Positions 12,034-22,503 of a stretch of DNA of 64,000 nucleotides are shown piece by piece. The DNA is taken from the NCBI GenBank assembly GCA_013180625.2, contig SNVD02003180.1, positions 62,001-126,000 on the forward strand, read 5' to 3'. The position numbers and the translations under genes were made by a program. Within the stretch, counting starts at the first letter, position 1. Each line of letters begins with the position of its first letter. The notes below the pieces were generated by a model that was not told the origin of the DNA, searched no databases, and saw nothing but the letters and a program-made list of their open reading frames with translations. This DNA is from Boswellia sacra. Lineage: Eukaryota > Streptophyta > Magnoliopsida > Sapindales > Burseraceae.

Positions 12034-12253
12034 AAATGGATCCATTTGCTTTTCCTATTCGTTTTGTTTATTGAATGGGTTTTGTAGCTGAAATATTCGA
12101 CTTTGTATGTGGCTCTACTGCCTTGAGTTGTCTTCTTGAAGCCTTACTCTGCTGTGCCGAGGCTTACTCTGTTTTCGAAGGTAGTGTTACTCTGTTTTCT
12201 CATTCATTTTGTTTATTTTTCTGTTTCTGGGTTTTGTATTTACGTTCAAAAAT
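12034..12253 (+). repeat. Module P, copy 1, of the tandem array
   Basis: Begins GATCCATTTGCTTTTCC and is nearly identical to 15979-16190. Both copies hold the same short frame starting ATGGGTTTTGTAGCTG and ending at a donor-like GAAGGTAGTG, suggesting a small captured exon. No family is recognised. This copy starts the first 3.9-kb super-unit. Confidence 0.7.
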
Positions 12254-13629
12254 TCAAATGTTCCTCAATAGTATAATAGATTTTATTTTTCATATACAAT
12301 ATGGACGATTATATAGCATTTATTACGTATCGTGTTACTATTATGCATATTTAGTATTTTTTTTGTATACATTTTTATTTCATATTTCATATCTGATTTG
12401 ATTAATTTTCAAATTTGTCAACAATTTTCATTTACACATATGACTCAAGAATTCCTTATTTCGATATGCTATGTTGGGTAGGTTTTGTCAATGAAAACAT
12501 GTAGCAACTAGAGGTGTCAAATGGACTACATAATTGAAATGTTACATAATTATAATAATCTATATAAAATATGAAATAAAAATGTAAACAAAAAAATACT
12601 AAATATGCACAATAGTAGCACGATGCGTAATAAATGCTGTATAATCGTTCATATTGTCTTTGGAAAATAAAATATATGAGAAGATTTTGACAAATAAAAA
12701 GAGATGGAGTGATTGTGAATAAGAAGGGCTAGATACAGGCTTGAACAAAAACTCACTTTAGTACCTTTTTCCTTCACCTGAGGATCTTTTCTCTCCGATC
12801 CTGTTTCCTCTTCCATAGGCTCTGTTTCCTTTCCCATAGGCTCTGTTTCCTTTTCCATAGGCTATTCCTTTTCCTCAGGGCGTTTTCGTCTGGGTACACC
12901 AGCCTAACCAATGATGATTCCTCCCACATCTAGTTCACTAACCTGCAAAAAAAAAAAAAAAAAAGAGTAGTTAGCATGGAAAACCAATTCAATCACAATA
13001 GGAACTTGCGAAAGAAATATCATATCTCACCAAGGTAGAGAAATAATCTCCAATTTCAATACCATATTTATCCCTTCTCCGATAAACTCTAGGAGGACGA
13101 ATTTAAGGGCTATCAAAATCCACTATCCTAAGAGGAGAAACAACAAGAACAGGACTGTCCTCAGAGCCCTTATTCACTTTAGTAAACGACATGTAGCATT
13201 GAATTATAAAAATTAAAAAATTAAAAAATATTATATCAACAAAATAAATAGTATTACTACAATACACAATAAAATATTACCTACCTTATAAGAAAACAAT
13301 TAACAGTGGCCAAGTTCAATATTAAATCGTATTTAAGTTTATCCTATAAAAAATCATTTAATCCGTTTAACCCGCTAATATTAAGGATAATTTAGTAAAT
13401 TTATTTATGATGCATAAAAAATATAATAATAAATTATAGTATTTTTTCTTAGGTATTTATCAGTGTAATATTTTGATGAGGAATACAAGGAAAAAAAACT
13501 TATAGAATATCTTATTTCATTTTGTTTGATACTACAAGCGATAAGAAATGCTTAAAATGGTAATATTTCAAAGTTTTGCTTCCAAATTTTCTTGCAAAAA
13601 TATTCTGATATGTGTTGCTACTAGAGATG
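12254..13629. repeat. Tandem unit R1 (about 1.37 kb)
   Basis: Starts TCAAATGTTCCTCAATAGTA, as do all units of the array. On minus it holds two exon-like pieces. One (about 13040-13190) encodes PPRVYRRRDKYGIEIGDYF with an in-frame stop just before it. The other (12750-12860) encodes a Glu-rich repeat (EKETEP, GKETEP, EEETGS) and then KEKGT. A poly-A run lies between them at about 12945-12965. The gene family is unknown to me; a transposon-encoded or captured gene is likely. Confidence 0.7.
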
Positions 13630-14988
13630 TCAAATGTTCCTCAAAAGTATAATAGATTTTATTTTTCATATACAATATGGACGATTATATAGCATTTATT
13701 ACGTATCGTGCTACTATTATGCATATTTAGTATTTTTTTTGTATACATTTTTATTTCATATTTCATATCTGATTTGATTAATTTTCAAATTTGTCAACAA
13801 TTTTCATTTATACATATGACTTAAAAATTCCTTATTTCGATATGTTATGTTGGGTAGGTTTTGTCAATGAAAACATGTAGCAACTAGAGGTGTCAAATGG
13901 ACTACATAATTGAAATGTTACAAAATTATAATAATCTATATAAAATATGAAATAAAAATGTAAACAAAAAAAAACTAAATATGCACAATAGTAGCACGAT
14001 ACGTAATAAATGCTGTATAATCGTTCATATTGTCTATGGAAAATAAAATCTATGAGAAGATTTTGACAAGTAAAAAGCGATGGAGTGATTGTGAATAAGA
14101 AGGGCTAGACACAGGCTTGAACAAAAACTCACATTAGTACCTTTTTCCTTCACCTGAGGATCTTTTCTCTCCGATCCTGTTTCCTCTTCCATAGGCTCTG
14201 TTTCCTTTTCCATAGGCTATTCCTTTTCCTCAGGGCGTTTTCGCTTGGGTACACCAGCCTAACCAATGATGATTCCCCCCACATCTAGTTCACTAACCTG
14301 CAAAAAAAAAAAAAAAAAAAAAGATTAGCTAGCATGGAAAACCAAATCAATCACAACAGGAACCTGCGAAAGAAATATCATATCTCACCAAGGTAGAGAA
14401 ATAATCTCCGATTTCAATACCATATTCATCCCTTCTCCGATAAACTCTAGGAGGACGAACTTGAGGGTCATCAAAATCCACTATCTTAAGAGGAGGAACA
14501 ACAAGAACAGGACTCTCCTCAGAGCCCCTATTCACTATAGTAAACGACCTGTAGGATTGAATTATCAAAATTTAAAAATTAAAAAATATTATATCAACAA
14601 AATAAATAGTATTACTGCAATACAAAATAAAATATTACCTACCTTGTAAGAAAACAATTAATAGTGGCCAAGTTCAATATTAAATCGTATTTAAGTTTAT
14701 TCTACAAAAAATCATTTCATCCGTTTAACCCGCTACTATTAAGGATAATTTAGTAAATTTATTTATGATGCATAAAAAATATCGTAATAAATTATGGTAT
14801 TTTTTCTTACGTATTTATCAGTGTATTATTTTGATGAGGAATACAAGGAAAAAAAAATTTATAGAATATCTTATTTCATTTTGTTTGGCACTACAAGCGA
14901 TAAGACATGCTTAAAATGGTAATATTTCAAAGTTTTGATTCTAATTTTTCTTGCAAAAATATTCTGATATGTGTTGCTACTAGAGATG
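13630..14988. repeat. Tandem unit R2
   Basis: Second 1.36-kb unit, over 90 percent similar to R1 by eye. Its minus-strand exon-like piece (14347-14568) is open for 73 codons and lacks the stop seen in R1. The Glu-rich segment has one repeat fewer than in R1. Confidence 0.7.
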
Positions 14989-15119
14989 TCAAATGTTCCT
15001 CAATAGTATAATAGATTTTATTTTTCATATACAATATGAACGATTATATAGCATTTATTACGTATCGTGCTACTATTGTGCATATTAAGTATTTTTTTTG
15101 TATACAATTTTATTTCATA
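14989..15119. repeat. Truncated tandem unit R3
   Basis: Only the first 131 bases of the unit remain, ending in TTTATTTCATA, where the array switches to module T. The identical switch occurs in the second super-unit at 19040, so the junction predates the 3.9-kb duplication. Confidence 0.7.
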
Positions 15120-15751
15120 AAAAGTATATGGTAAAGCAGCCAATGCATCTACCCGCTGAAGGTGATCGACGAACTTCAAAATATAGTCATTCTATTCCAA
15201 TCAAAAAGATAAATAATTAAATTAATATTGTGAAAATTCTGAATTTTCAGTTAATTAATTTTTTTCATTTTTACTCATCTATTGAATTTATACAAATTTA
15301 ATTTGTATTTTTTTTTAGTTGTAAAACTTGGTTAATTAATCACATAATATTAATATTGAATAAATTATTGGATTATTAAAGTTTGATAACAAGTTATTAC
15401 GTTTAAATAATCATCGATAATTATTATATCTAAATGATAATATCAAACAAATTATTATGTTTAAATATTTAGAAAATAAAGTCTCTCATTGGATCATCGG
15501 GGATTGGTTTGTAATTACGATTGAAAAATCATTGGATTGGAATACTATGAAAAAGAAAAGAGCCTGCTTATTGGAGAGCTTGATGCTGGTATCAAATAAT
15601 CTTTAATTAAAAAAAATTAAAGCATAAAATAGGGGATCTATTAAATAAAATTTTATTATAGCTATTAAATAAATTTGGAAGAATAGTTATTCTGATAAGT
15701 AATTATTATTCAACTCTTGGTTGTGTGTCTCTACCCTTCTTCACTCTTCTC
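15120..15751. repeat. Module T, copy 1
   Basis: About 630 bp, shared with 19041-19668 and 19731-20358. Near its start a short + frame encodes KQPMHLPAEGDRRTSKYSH in all three copies, possibly a remnant exon. The rest is AT-rich non-coding. Every copy ends in TTCACTCTTCTC directly against a hAT terminus. Confidence 0.7.
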
Positions 15752-15975
15752 TAGGGTTGGGCATTTGGCCCGTTGGGTCCGGGGCCCTGGTCAGACCGGG
15801 ACAAACGGGGCGGGTCTAGCCCGCCCCTGAACATCTTTGGGGCGGGTATGGGGTTGTGCAAGTTCTATCCAGCCCGGGGCGGGTCCGGGGCCGGGTCCTG
15901 CATACAGACCCGTTTGACCCGCCCCGCCCAGCACAGTTAAAGGATAGAAATAAAAAAATTTAAAATATAGGAACT
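15752..15975 (+). mobile_element. hAT terminal fragment 1
   Basis: Begins TAGGGTTGGGCATTTGGCCC, the terminal repeat shared with the hAT element at 44186-45521 (its right end read on minus), followed by GC-rich CGGGTCCGGGGCC-type subterminal repeats. It is cut off at about 15975, where module P copy 2 begins. The opposite end is absent. Confidence 0.7.
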
Positions 15976-15978
15976 TAA

Positions 15979-16190
15979 AGGATCCATTTGCTTTTCCTAT
16001 TCGTTTTGTTTATTGAATGGGTTTTGTAGCTGAAATATTCGACTTTGTATGTGGCTCTGCTGCCTTGAGTTCTCTTCTTGAAGCCTTACTCTGCTGTGCC
16101 GAGGCTTACTCTGTTTTCGAAGGTAGTGTTACTCTGTTTTCTCATTCATTTTGTTTATTTTTCTGTTTCTGGGTTTTGTATTTACAAAAT
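15979..16190 (+). repeat. Module P, copy 2
   Basis: Second copy of 12034-12253, starting the second super-unit at an offset of about 3.94 kb. It keeps the same small frame (MGFVAEIFDFVCGSAAL) with few changes, and has lost a few bases of TACGTTCAAAAATTC at its right edge. Confidence 0.7.
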
Positions 16191-17555
16191 TCAAATGTTC
16201 CTCAATAGTATAATAGATTTTATTTTTCATATACAATATGGACGATTATATAGCATTTATTACGTATCGTGTTACTATTGTGCATATTTAGTTTTTTTTT
16301 GTGTACATTTTTATTTCATATTTCAGATCTGATTTGATTAATTTTCAAATTTGTCAATAGTTTTCATTTATACATATGACTTAAGACTGCCTTATTTCGA
16401 TATGCTATGTTGAGTAGGTTTTGTCAATGAAAACATGTAGCCACTAGAGGTGTCAAATGGACTGCATAATTAAAATGTTACAGAATTATAATAATCTATA
16501 TAAAATATGAAATAAAAATGTATGCAAAAAAAATACTAAATATGCACAATAGTAGCACAATACGTAATAAATGCTATATAATCGTTCATATTGTATATGA
16601 AAAATAAAATCTATGAGAAGATTTTGACAAGTAAATAGAGATGGAGTGATTGTGAATGAGAAGGGTTAGATACAGGCTTGAACAAAAACTCACCTCAGTA
16701 CCTTTTTCCTTCACTTGAGGATCTTTTCTCTCCGATCCTGTTTCCTCTTCCATAGGCTCTGTTTCCTTTTCCATAGGCTATTCCTTGTCCTCATTGCGTT
16801 TTCGTCTGGGTACACCAGCCTAGCCAATGATGATTCCTCCCACATCTAGTTCACTAACCTGCAAAAAAAAAAAAAAAAAAAAAAAAACAAGATTAGTTAG
16901 CATGGAAAACCAATTCAATCACAATAGGAACCTGCGAAAGAAATATCATATCTCACCAAGGTAGAGAAATAATCTCCATTTTCAATACCATATTCATCCC
17001 TTCTCCGATAAACTGTAGGAGGACGAATTTAAGGGCCATCAAAATCCACTATCCTAAGAGGAGAAACAACAAGAACAGGACTGTCCTCAGAGCCCTTATT
17101 CACTATTATAAACGACATGTAGCATTGAATTATAAAAATTAAAAAATTAAAAAATATTATATCAACAAAATAAATAGTATTACTACAATACAAAATAAAA
17201 TATTACCTACCTTGTAAGAAAACAATTAACAGTGGCTAAGTTCAATATTAAATCGTTTTTAAGTTTATCCTATAAAAAATCATTTAATACATTTAACCCG
17301 CTAATATTAAGGATAATTTAGTAAATTTATTTATGATGCATAAAAAATATAATAATAAATTATAGTATTTTTTCTTAGTTATTTATCAGTGTAATATTTT
17401 GATGAGGAATACAAGGAAAAAAAACTTATATAATATCTTATTTCATTTTGTTTGGTACTACAAGCGATAAGAAATGCTTAAAATGGTAATATTTCAAAGT
17501 TTTGCTTCCAAATTTTCTTGCAAAAATATTCTGATATGTGTTGCTACTAGAGATG
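16191..17555. repeat. Tandem unit R4
   Basis: First unit of the second super-unit and counterpart of R1. It contains the same minus-strand exon-like pieces (about 16690-16774 and 16960-17130) and a longer poly-A run at about 16864-16886. A GTAGGAGG change disrupts the PPRVY-like motif. Confidence 0.7.
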
Positions 17556-18908
17556 TCAAATGTTCCTTAATAGTATAATAGATTTTATTTTTCATATACA
17601 ATATGGACGATTATATAGCATTTATTACGTATCGTGTTACTATTATGCATATTTAGTATTTTTTTTTGTATACATTTTTATTTCATATTTCATATCTGAT
17701 TTGATTAATTTTCAAATTTGTCAACAATTTTCATTTACACATATGACTCAAGAATTCCTTATTTCGATATGCTATGTTGGGTAGGTTTTGTCAATGAAAA
17801 CATGTAGCAACTAGAGGTGTCAAATGGACTACATAATTGAAATGTTACATAATTATAATAATCTATATAAAATATGAAATAAAAATGTAAACAAAAAAAT
17901 ACTAAATATGCACAATAGTAGCACGATGCGTAATAAATGCTGTATAATCGTTCATATTGTCTTTGGAAAATAAAATATATGAGAAGATTTTGACAAATAA
18001 AAAGAGATGGAGTGATTGTGAATAAGAAGGGCTAGATACAGGCTTGAACAAAAACTCACTTTAGTACCTTTTTCCTTCGCTTGAGGATCTTTTCTCTTCG
18101 ATCCTGTTTCCTCTTTCATAGGCTCTGTTTCCTTTTCCATAGGCTATTCCTTTTCCTCAGGGCGTTTTCGCTTGGGTACACCAGCCTAACCAATGATGAT
18201 TCCCCCCACATCTAGTTCACTAACCTGCAAAAAAAAAAAAGAAGAAGATTAGTTAGCATGGAAAACTAATTCAATCACAACAGGAACCTGCGAAAGAAAT
18301 ATCATATCTCACCAAGGTAGAGAAATAATCTCCAATTTCAATACCATATTCATCCCTTCTCCGATAAACTCTAGGAGGACGAACTTGAGGGCCATCAAAA
18401 TCCACTATCCTAAGAGGAGGAACAACAAGAACAGGACTGTCCTCAGAGCCCTTATTCACTATAGTAAACGACCTGTAGGATTGAATTATAAAAATTAAAA
18501 AAATAAAAAATATTATATCAACAAAATAAATAGTATTACTACAATACAAAATAAAATATTACCTACCTTGTAAGAAAACAATTAACAGTGGCCAAGTTCA
18601 ATATTAAATCGTATTTAAGTTTATTCTATAAAAAATCATTTCATCCGTTTAACCCGCTGCTATTAAAGATAATTTAGTAAATTTATTTATGATGCATAAA
18701 AAATATAATAATAAATTATAGTATTTTTTCTTAGGTATTTATCAGTGTAATATTTTGATGAGGAATACAAGGAAAAAAACTTATAGAATATCTTATTTCA
18801 TTTTGTTTGGTACTACAAGCGATAAGACATGCTTAAAATGGTAATATTTCAAAGTTTGTTCCAATTTTTCTTGCAAAAATATTCTGATATGTGTTGCTAC
18901 TAGAGATG
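17556..18908. repeat. Tandem unit R5
   Basis: Counterpart of R2. Its minus-strand piece at 18271-18549 is the longest open copy (92 codons) and includes SPVLVVPPLRIVDFDGPQVR. The frame then runs into an AT-rich zone, so its true start is unclear. Confidence 0.7.
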
Positions 18909-19040
18909 TCAAATGTTCCTCAATAGTATAATAGATTTTATTTTTCATATACAATATGAACGATTATATAGCATTTATTACGTATCGTGCTATTATTGTG
19001 CATATTTAGTATTTTTTTTTGTATATATTTTTATTTCATA
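18909..19040. repeat. Truncated tandem unit R6
   Basis: Counterpart of R3 with the same break point (TTTATTTCATA), followed by module T copy 2. Confidence 0.7.
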
Positions 19041-19668
19041 AAAAGTATACGGTAAAGCAGCCAATGCATCTACCCGCTGAAGGTGATCGACGAACTTCAG
19101 AATATAGTCATTCTATTCCAATCAAAAAGATAAATAATTAAATTAATATTGTGAAAATTCTGAATTTTTAGTTAATTAATTTTTTTCATTTTTACTCATC
19201 TATTGAATTTATACTAATTTAATTTGTATTTTTTTAGTTGTAAAATTTGGTTAATTAAGCACATAATATTAATATTGAATAAATTATTGGATTATTAAAG
19301 TTTGATAACAAGCTATTACGTTTAAATAATCATCAATAATTATTATATCTAAATGATAATATCAAACAAATTATTATGTTTAAATATTTAGAAAATAAAG
19401 TCTCTCATTGGATCATTGGGGATTGGTTTGTAATTGCGATTAAAAAATCATTGGATTGTAATATTATTAAAAAGAAAGAGCCTGCTTATGGGAGAGCTTG
19501 ATGCTGGTATCAAATAATCTTTAATTAAAAAAATTAAAGCTTAAAATAGGGGATCTATTAAATAAAATTTTACGATAGCTATTAAATAAATTTAGAAGAA
19601 TAGTTATTCTGATAAGTAATTATTATTCAACTCCTGGTTGTGTGTCTCTACCCTTTTTCACTCTTCTC
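19041..19668. repeat. Module T, copy 2
   Basis: Same sequence as 15120-15751 with scattered substitutions. It ends in CTCTTCTC before a hAT terminus. Confidence 0.7.
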
Positions 19669-19730
19669 TAAGGCTGGGCATTTGGTTCGTTGGGTCGTGG
19701 GCCATGGTCAGACCCGGACAAACGGGGCGG
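19669..19730 (+). mobile_element. hAT terminal fragment 2 (62 bp)
   Basis: Starts TAAGGCTGGGCATTTGG and stops after ACGGGGCGG, where module T copy 3 begins. The join falls in GTACGG, a word found both in the hAT subterminal repeats and at the start of module T, so microhomology-driven exchange is likely. Confidence 0.65.
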
Positions 19731-20358
19731 GTACGGTAAAGCAGCCAATACATCTACCCACTGAAGGTGATCGACGAACTTCAAAATATAGTCATTTTAT
19801 TCCCATCAAAAAGATAAATAATTAAATTAATATTGTGAAAATTCTGAATTTTCAGTTATTTAATTTTTTTTTTCATTTTTACTCATCTATTGAATTTATA
19901 CTAATTTAATTTGTAATTTTTTTTAGTTGTAAAACTTGGTTAATTAAGCACATAATATTAATATTGAATAAATTATTGGATTATTAAAGTTTGATAACAA
20001 GTTATTACGTTTAAATAATCATCAATAATTATTATATCTAAATGATAATATCAAACAAATTATCATGTTTAAATATTTAGAAAATAAAGTCTCTCATTGG
20101 ATCATTGGGGATTGGTTTGTAATTACGATTAAAAAATCATTGGATTGGAATATTATTAAAAAGAAAAGAGCCTGCTTATTGAAGAGCTTGATGCTGGTAT
20201 CAAATAATCTTTAATTAAAAAAATTAAAGCATAAAATAGGGGATCTATTAAATAAAATTTTATGATAGCTATTAAATAAATTTGGAAGAATAGTTATTCT
20301 GATAAGTAATTATTATTCAACTCCTGGTTGTGTGTCTCTACTCTTCTTCACTCTTCTC
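19731..20358. repeat. Module T, copy 3
   Basis: Third copy of module T, lying about 690 bp after copy 2. It lacks the R-derived poly-T lead-in and begins in the fused hAT sequence. It ends in CTCTTCTC directly before hAT fragment 3. Confidence 0.7.
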
Positions 20359-20690
20359 TAGGGTTGGGCATTTGGCCCATTGGGTCAGGGGCCCTGGTCA
20401 GACCCGGACAAACGGGGCGGGTCCAAACCCGTCCCTGAACATCTTTGGGGCGGATATGGGATTGTGCAAGTTCTGTCCAGCCCGGGGTAGGTCCGGGGCC
20501 CGGTCCTGCATATAGACCTGTTTGACCCGCCCCGCCCAGCACAGTTAAAAGATAGAAATAAAAAAAATTTAAAATATAGGGACTTCAATGAAATTAAAAG
20601 GGGTCATTTGGTTAAGTTTTAATATATGTGAGTTTCGAGAATATGTGACAACCTATATATTCAAACCAAAACCCCCCATTCTCAAAATCA
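20359..20690 (+). mobile_element. hAT terminal fragment 3, upstream of ORC2
   Basis: Begins TAGGGTTGGGCATTTGGCCC. It continues past the GC-rich part with AAAATATAGGGACTTC, then AAATTAAAAGGGG and AATATATGTG, matching the minus strand of 45220-45340 in the hAT element nested in the copia element. The match therefore extends well inside the transposon. The opposite terminus is not visible before ORC2, so the element is truncated or longer than I can trace. Confidence 0.7.
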
Positions 20691-21000
20691 AATCCCTAAA
20701 CTACACGGCTACAGCCGCGACACCACGCTACCCTCCCCCAAATCCCGAGCTGCTCTGCCACCGTCGCCGCTCCACCGCCAGACACCATCCATCGATCTGC
20801 GTCTGGTCCGCCGTCGACAGCTCTTGATTTGCAGCCTTCAAGCTTGTCCGTGTCGCGGCTCGCCTGCCTCAGTGATTTGCAGCGACCACCGTTCACGGCT
20901 GCGCTGCACCCTCCTCGTCGTGACACGACGGTCCACGGCTGCACCCTCCCGTCAGTCGTCCAGCTCCGCCAGGCCTGCTTGGTTCGTCACTCTCAGTCTC
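20691..21000 (+). other. GC-rich segment, possible ORC2 5' leader
   Basis: A CpG-rich stretch, in sharp contrast to the AT-rich surroundings, about 1.6 kb before the ORC2 start codon. Plant genes often have a GC-rich first leader exon followed by an intron, and an acceptor-like TTATTGGAG at 22492-22500 lies just before the ORC2 start. The same position in the related hAT element is also GC-rich, so this may be transposon-derived. Only transcript data can decide. Confidence 0.35.
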
Positions 21001-21950
21001 TCAGTCTTTTTGGAAATGAGAAATTTCAGTTTTTTTCGATTTCTTTCTATATCTTATTTACAATATATTAAAAAACTATGCTGCATGCAATGGAACTCTG
21101 AATTTGAACCAGAACTCTGAATTTGAACCAGTTAATGTATTTGTCGATGTTGTTGCTATGAGATCGATAATCTTTTTCGTTCTAGCTATTGAGCAAACTT
21201 TAGAATGAAGTTGATGGCCACATTAATTCATGTGGCAGTCGTGAATACAAATTATGTTGCCTCGAATCGAATGGAAGTCAATAGAATGAAATCTTGAAGT
21301 CTTAATTGACTGTTCAGACCATGTAAAACTAGATTTTCTAGGAAGCTTCTCAAAATCTAGGTGTTGAAGATTTGTTTACGAGCGGAAATTTAAGAATAAT
21401 TTTTTGGGGGCCTTTTGTGGGTCATTTCCTAGCTTGATATTGCGAAATAATTTGTATTAATTATTTTTCCCAATTGATTGCATAATGAGTAAATCTGATT
21501 CAACGATTATTTGTCTTCAGAATTGCATCCTTGACTTTCTCAACCTGTATTAAGGATGTAAAGCAGCAGATTGGCCATTTTTGATTGTATTACGCACTGG
21601 GTTTGAGCCCAAGTAACTAGCAGATGGATCTAACTGTTTGACCAACCTTGGTTTTAATAAATTTTTTAATGTCTATTGTGTTTTACAAATTCGAGAGTAA
21701 CCATGAAGCTCTGAGATGGTATCTCATTAAGAAATATTTTTAGTTGTTATCTATACAATGGTTTTGATAATGAGGCCTCATTCGGAGTACTGGCAATAGT
21801 TATTTCTCTTTCAAAATTTTCCTATTATTTCTATTTGCTCACTCTCGTTTAATTAATATCCTCAAACATTTCTTTTTCTGCTTCTGATTCAAATTTTTGT
21901 CTTGCCTGCATGTGCAGGACCTCTTATTGCCTTATCTTTTATATAGATTC
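21001..21950. other. Non-coding, probable 5' intron or intergenic
   Basis: No open frame of interest. Composition is like the ORC2 introns. A 15-base direct repeat (AACTCTGAATTTGAACCAG and AGAACTCTGAATTTGAACCAG) occurs near 21095-21130. Confidence 0.35.
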
Positions 21951-22005
21951 TTGTTGTTGTAAGGCTTACCAGTAGATGGAGGAGTGGTAAGCCTTACAAC
22001 AACAA
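21951..22005. repeat. Perfect hairpin, 21-bp arms and 13-base loop
   Basis: Arms at 21951-21971 and 21985-22005 are exact reverse complements (outer end TTGTTGTTGTAAGGC), separated by GTAGATGGAGGAG. It lies about 500 bp before the ORC2 start codon, probably inside a leader intron. Just downstream, AAAGCCTTGTGTGACT (22016) and AAAGCCTTGCGTGAGC (22086) form a direct repeat. The perfection suggests a recent origin. Confidence 0.85.
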
Positions 22006-22503
22006 TGCGACCAAAGCCTTGTGTGACTGTGAAATTTTGTATTTTTTTTTTTTGGAGGGTGAAAATGACACTAGTGTGGTAACTAAAGCCTTGCGTGAGC
22101 TTAGCTCCCTCTTTTTTTTTTTTAAAAAAATCATTAAGTGAATCTTGCAGATTTTCATGGTAATGTGAATTTGGTAGTTCTATGCAAGTCAGAATAATGT
22201 GACCAAAGTAAATTGAAGTTGGACGTTGCACCAATTTTCTTTTAATCTCTTGCGTGAGAATGTTTGGCTATTTCTAATTTGATGGCTGTGTTTGGAGGCT
22301 GTTCTTGCTACTATTGCAATTATTATTGGTGCAACAGGAGTGGCTGAATGATAGTTGTATTGGTTTCATTTAGCACCCAAATTTCATGAAATTTTAGGGA
22401 AAATATAGGGCTTTGCATTGTTCATGACTCTCTGATAAGCTCCTCTTTCATTAGATTTGGTTGGTCTCAATCAAATTGGGTTTTATACTTTTTTTATTGG
22501 AGA

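Noticed and set aside
12075..12401. Hydrophobic frame MGFVAEIFDFV, 108 codons
   Set aside because: Only the first third is shared module P; the rest is AT-rich repeat unit R read as Tyr/Phe-rich membrane-like sequence.
20330..20944. Frames upstream of ORC2 with Ala/Gly/Pro-rich products
   Set aside because: They overlap hAT ends and GC-rich leader-like DNA on both strands, with no family match.
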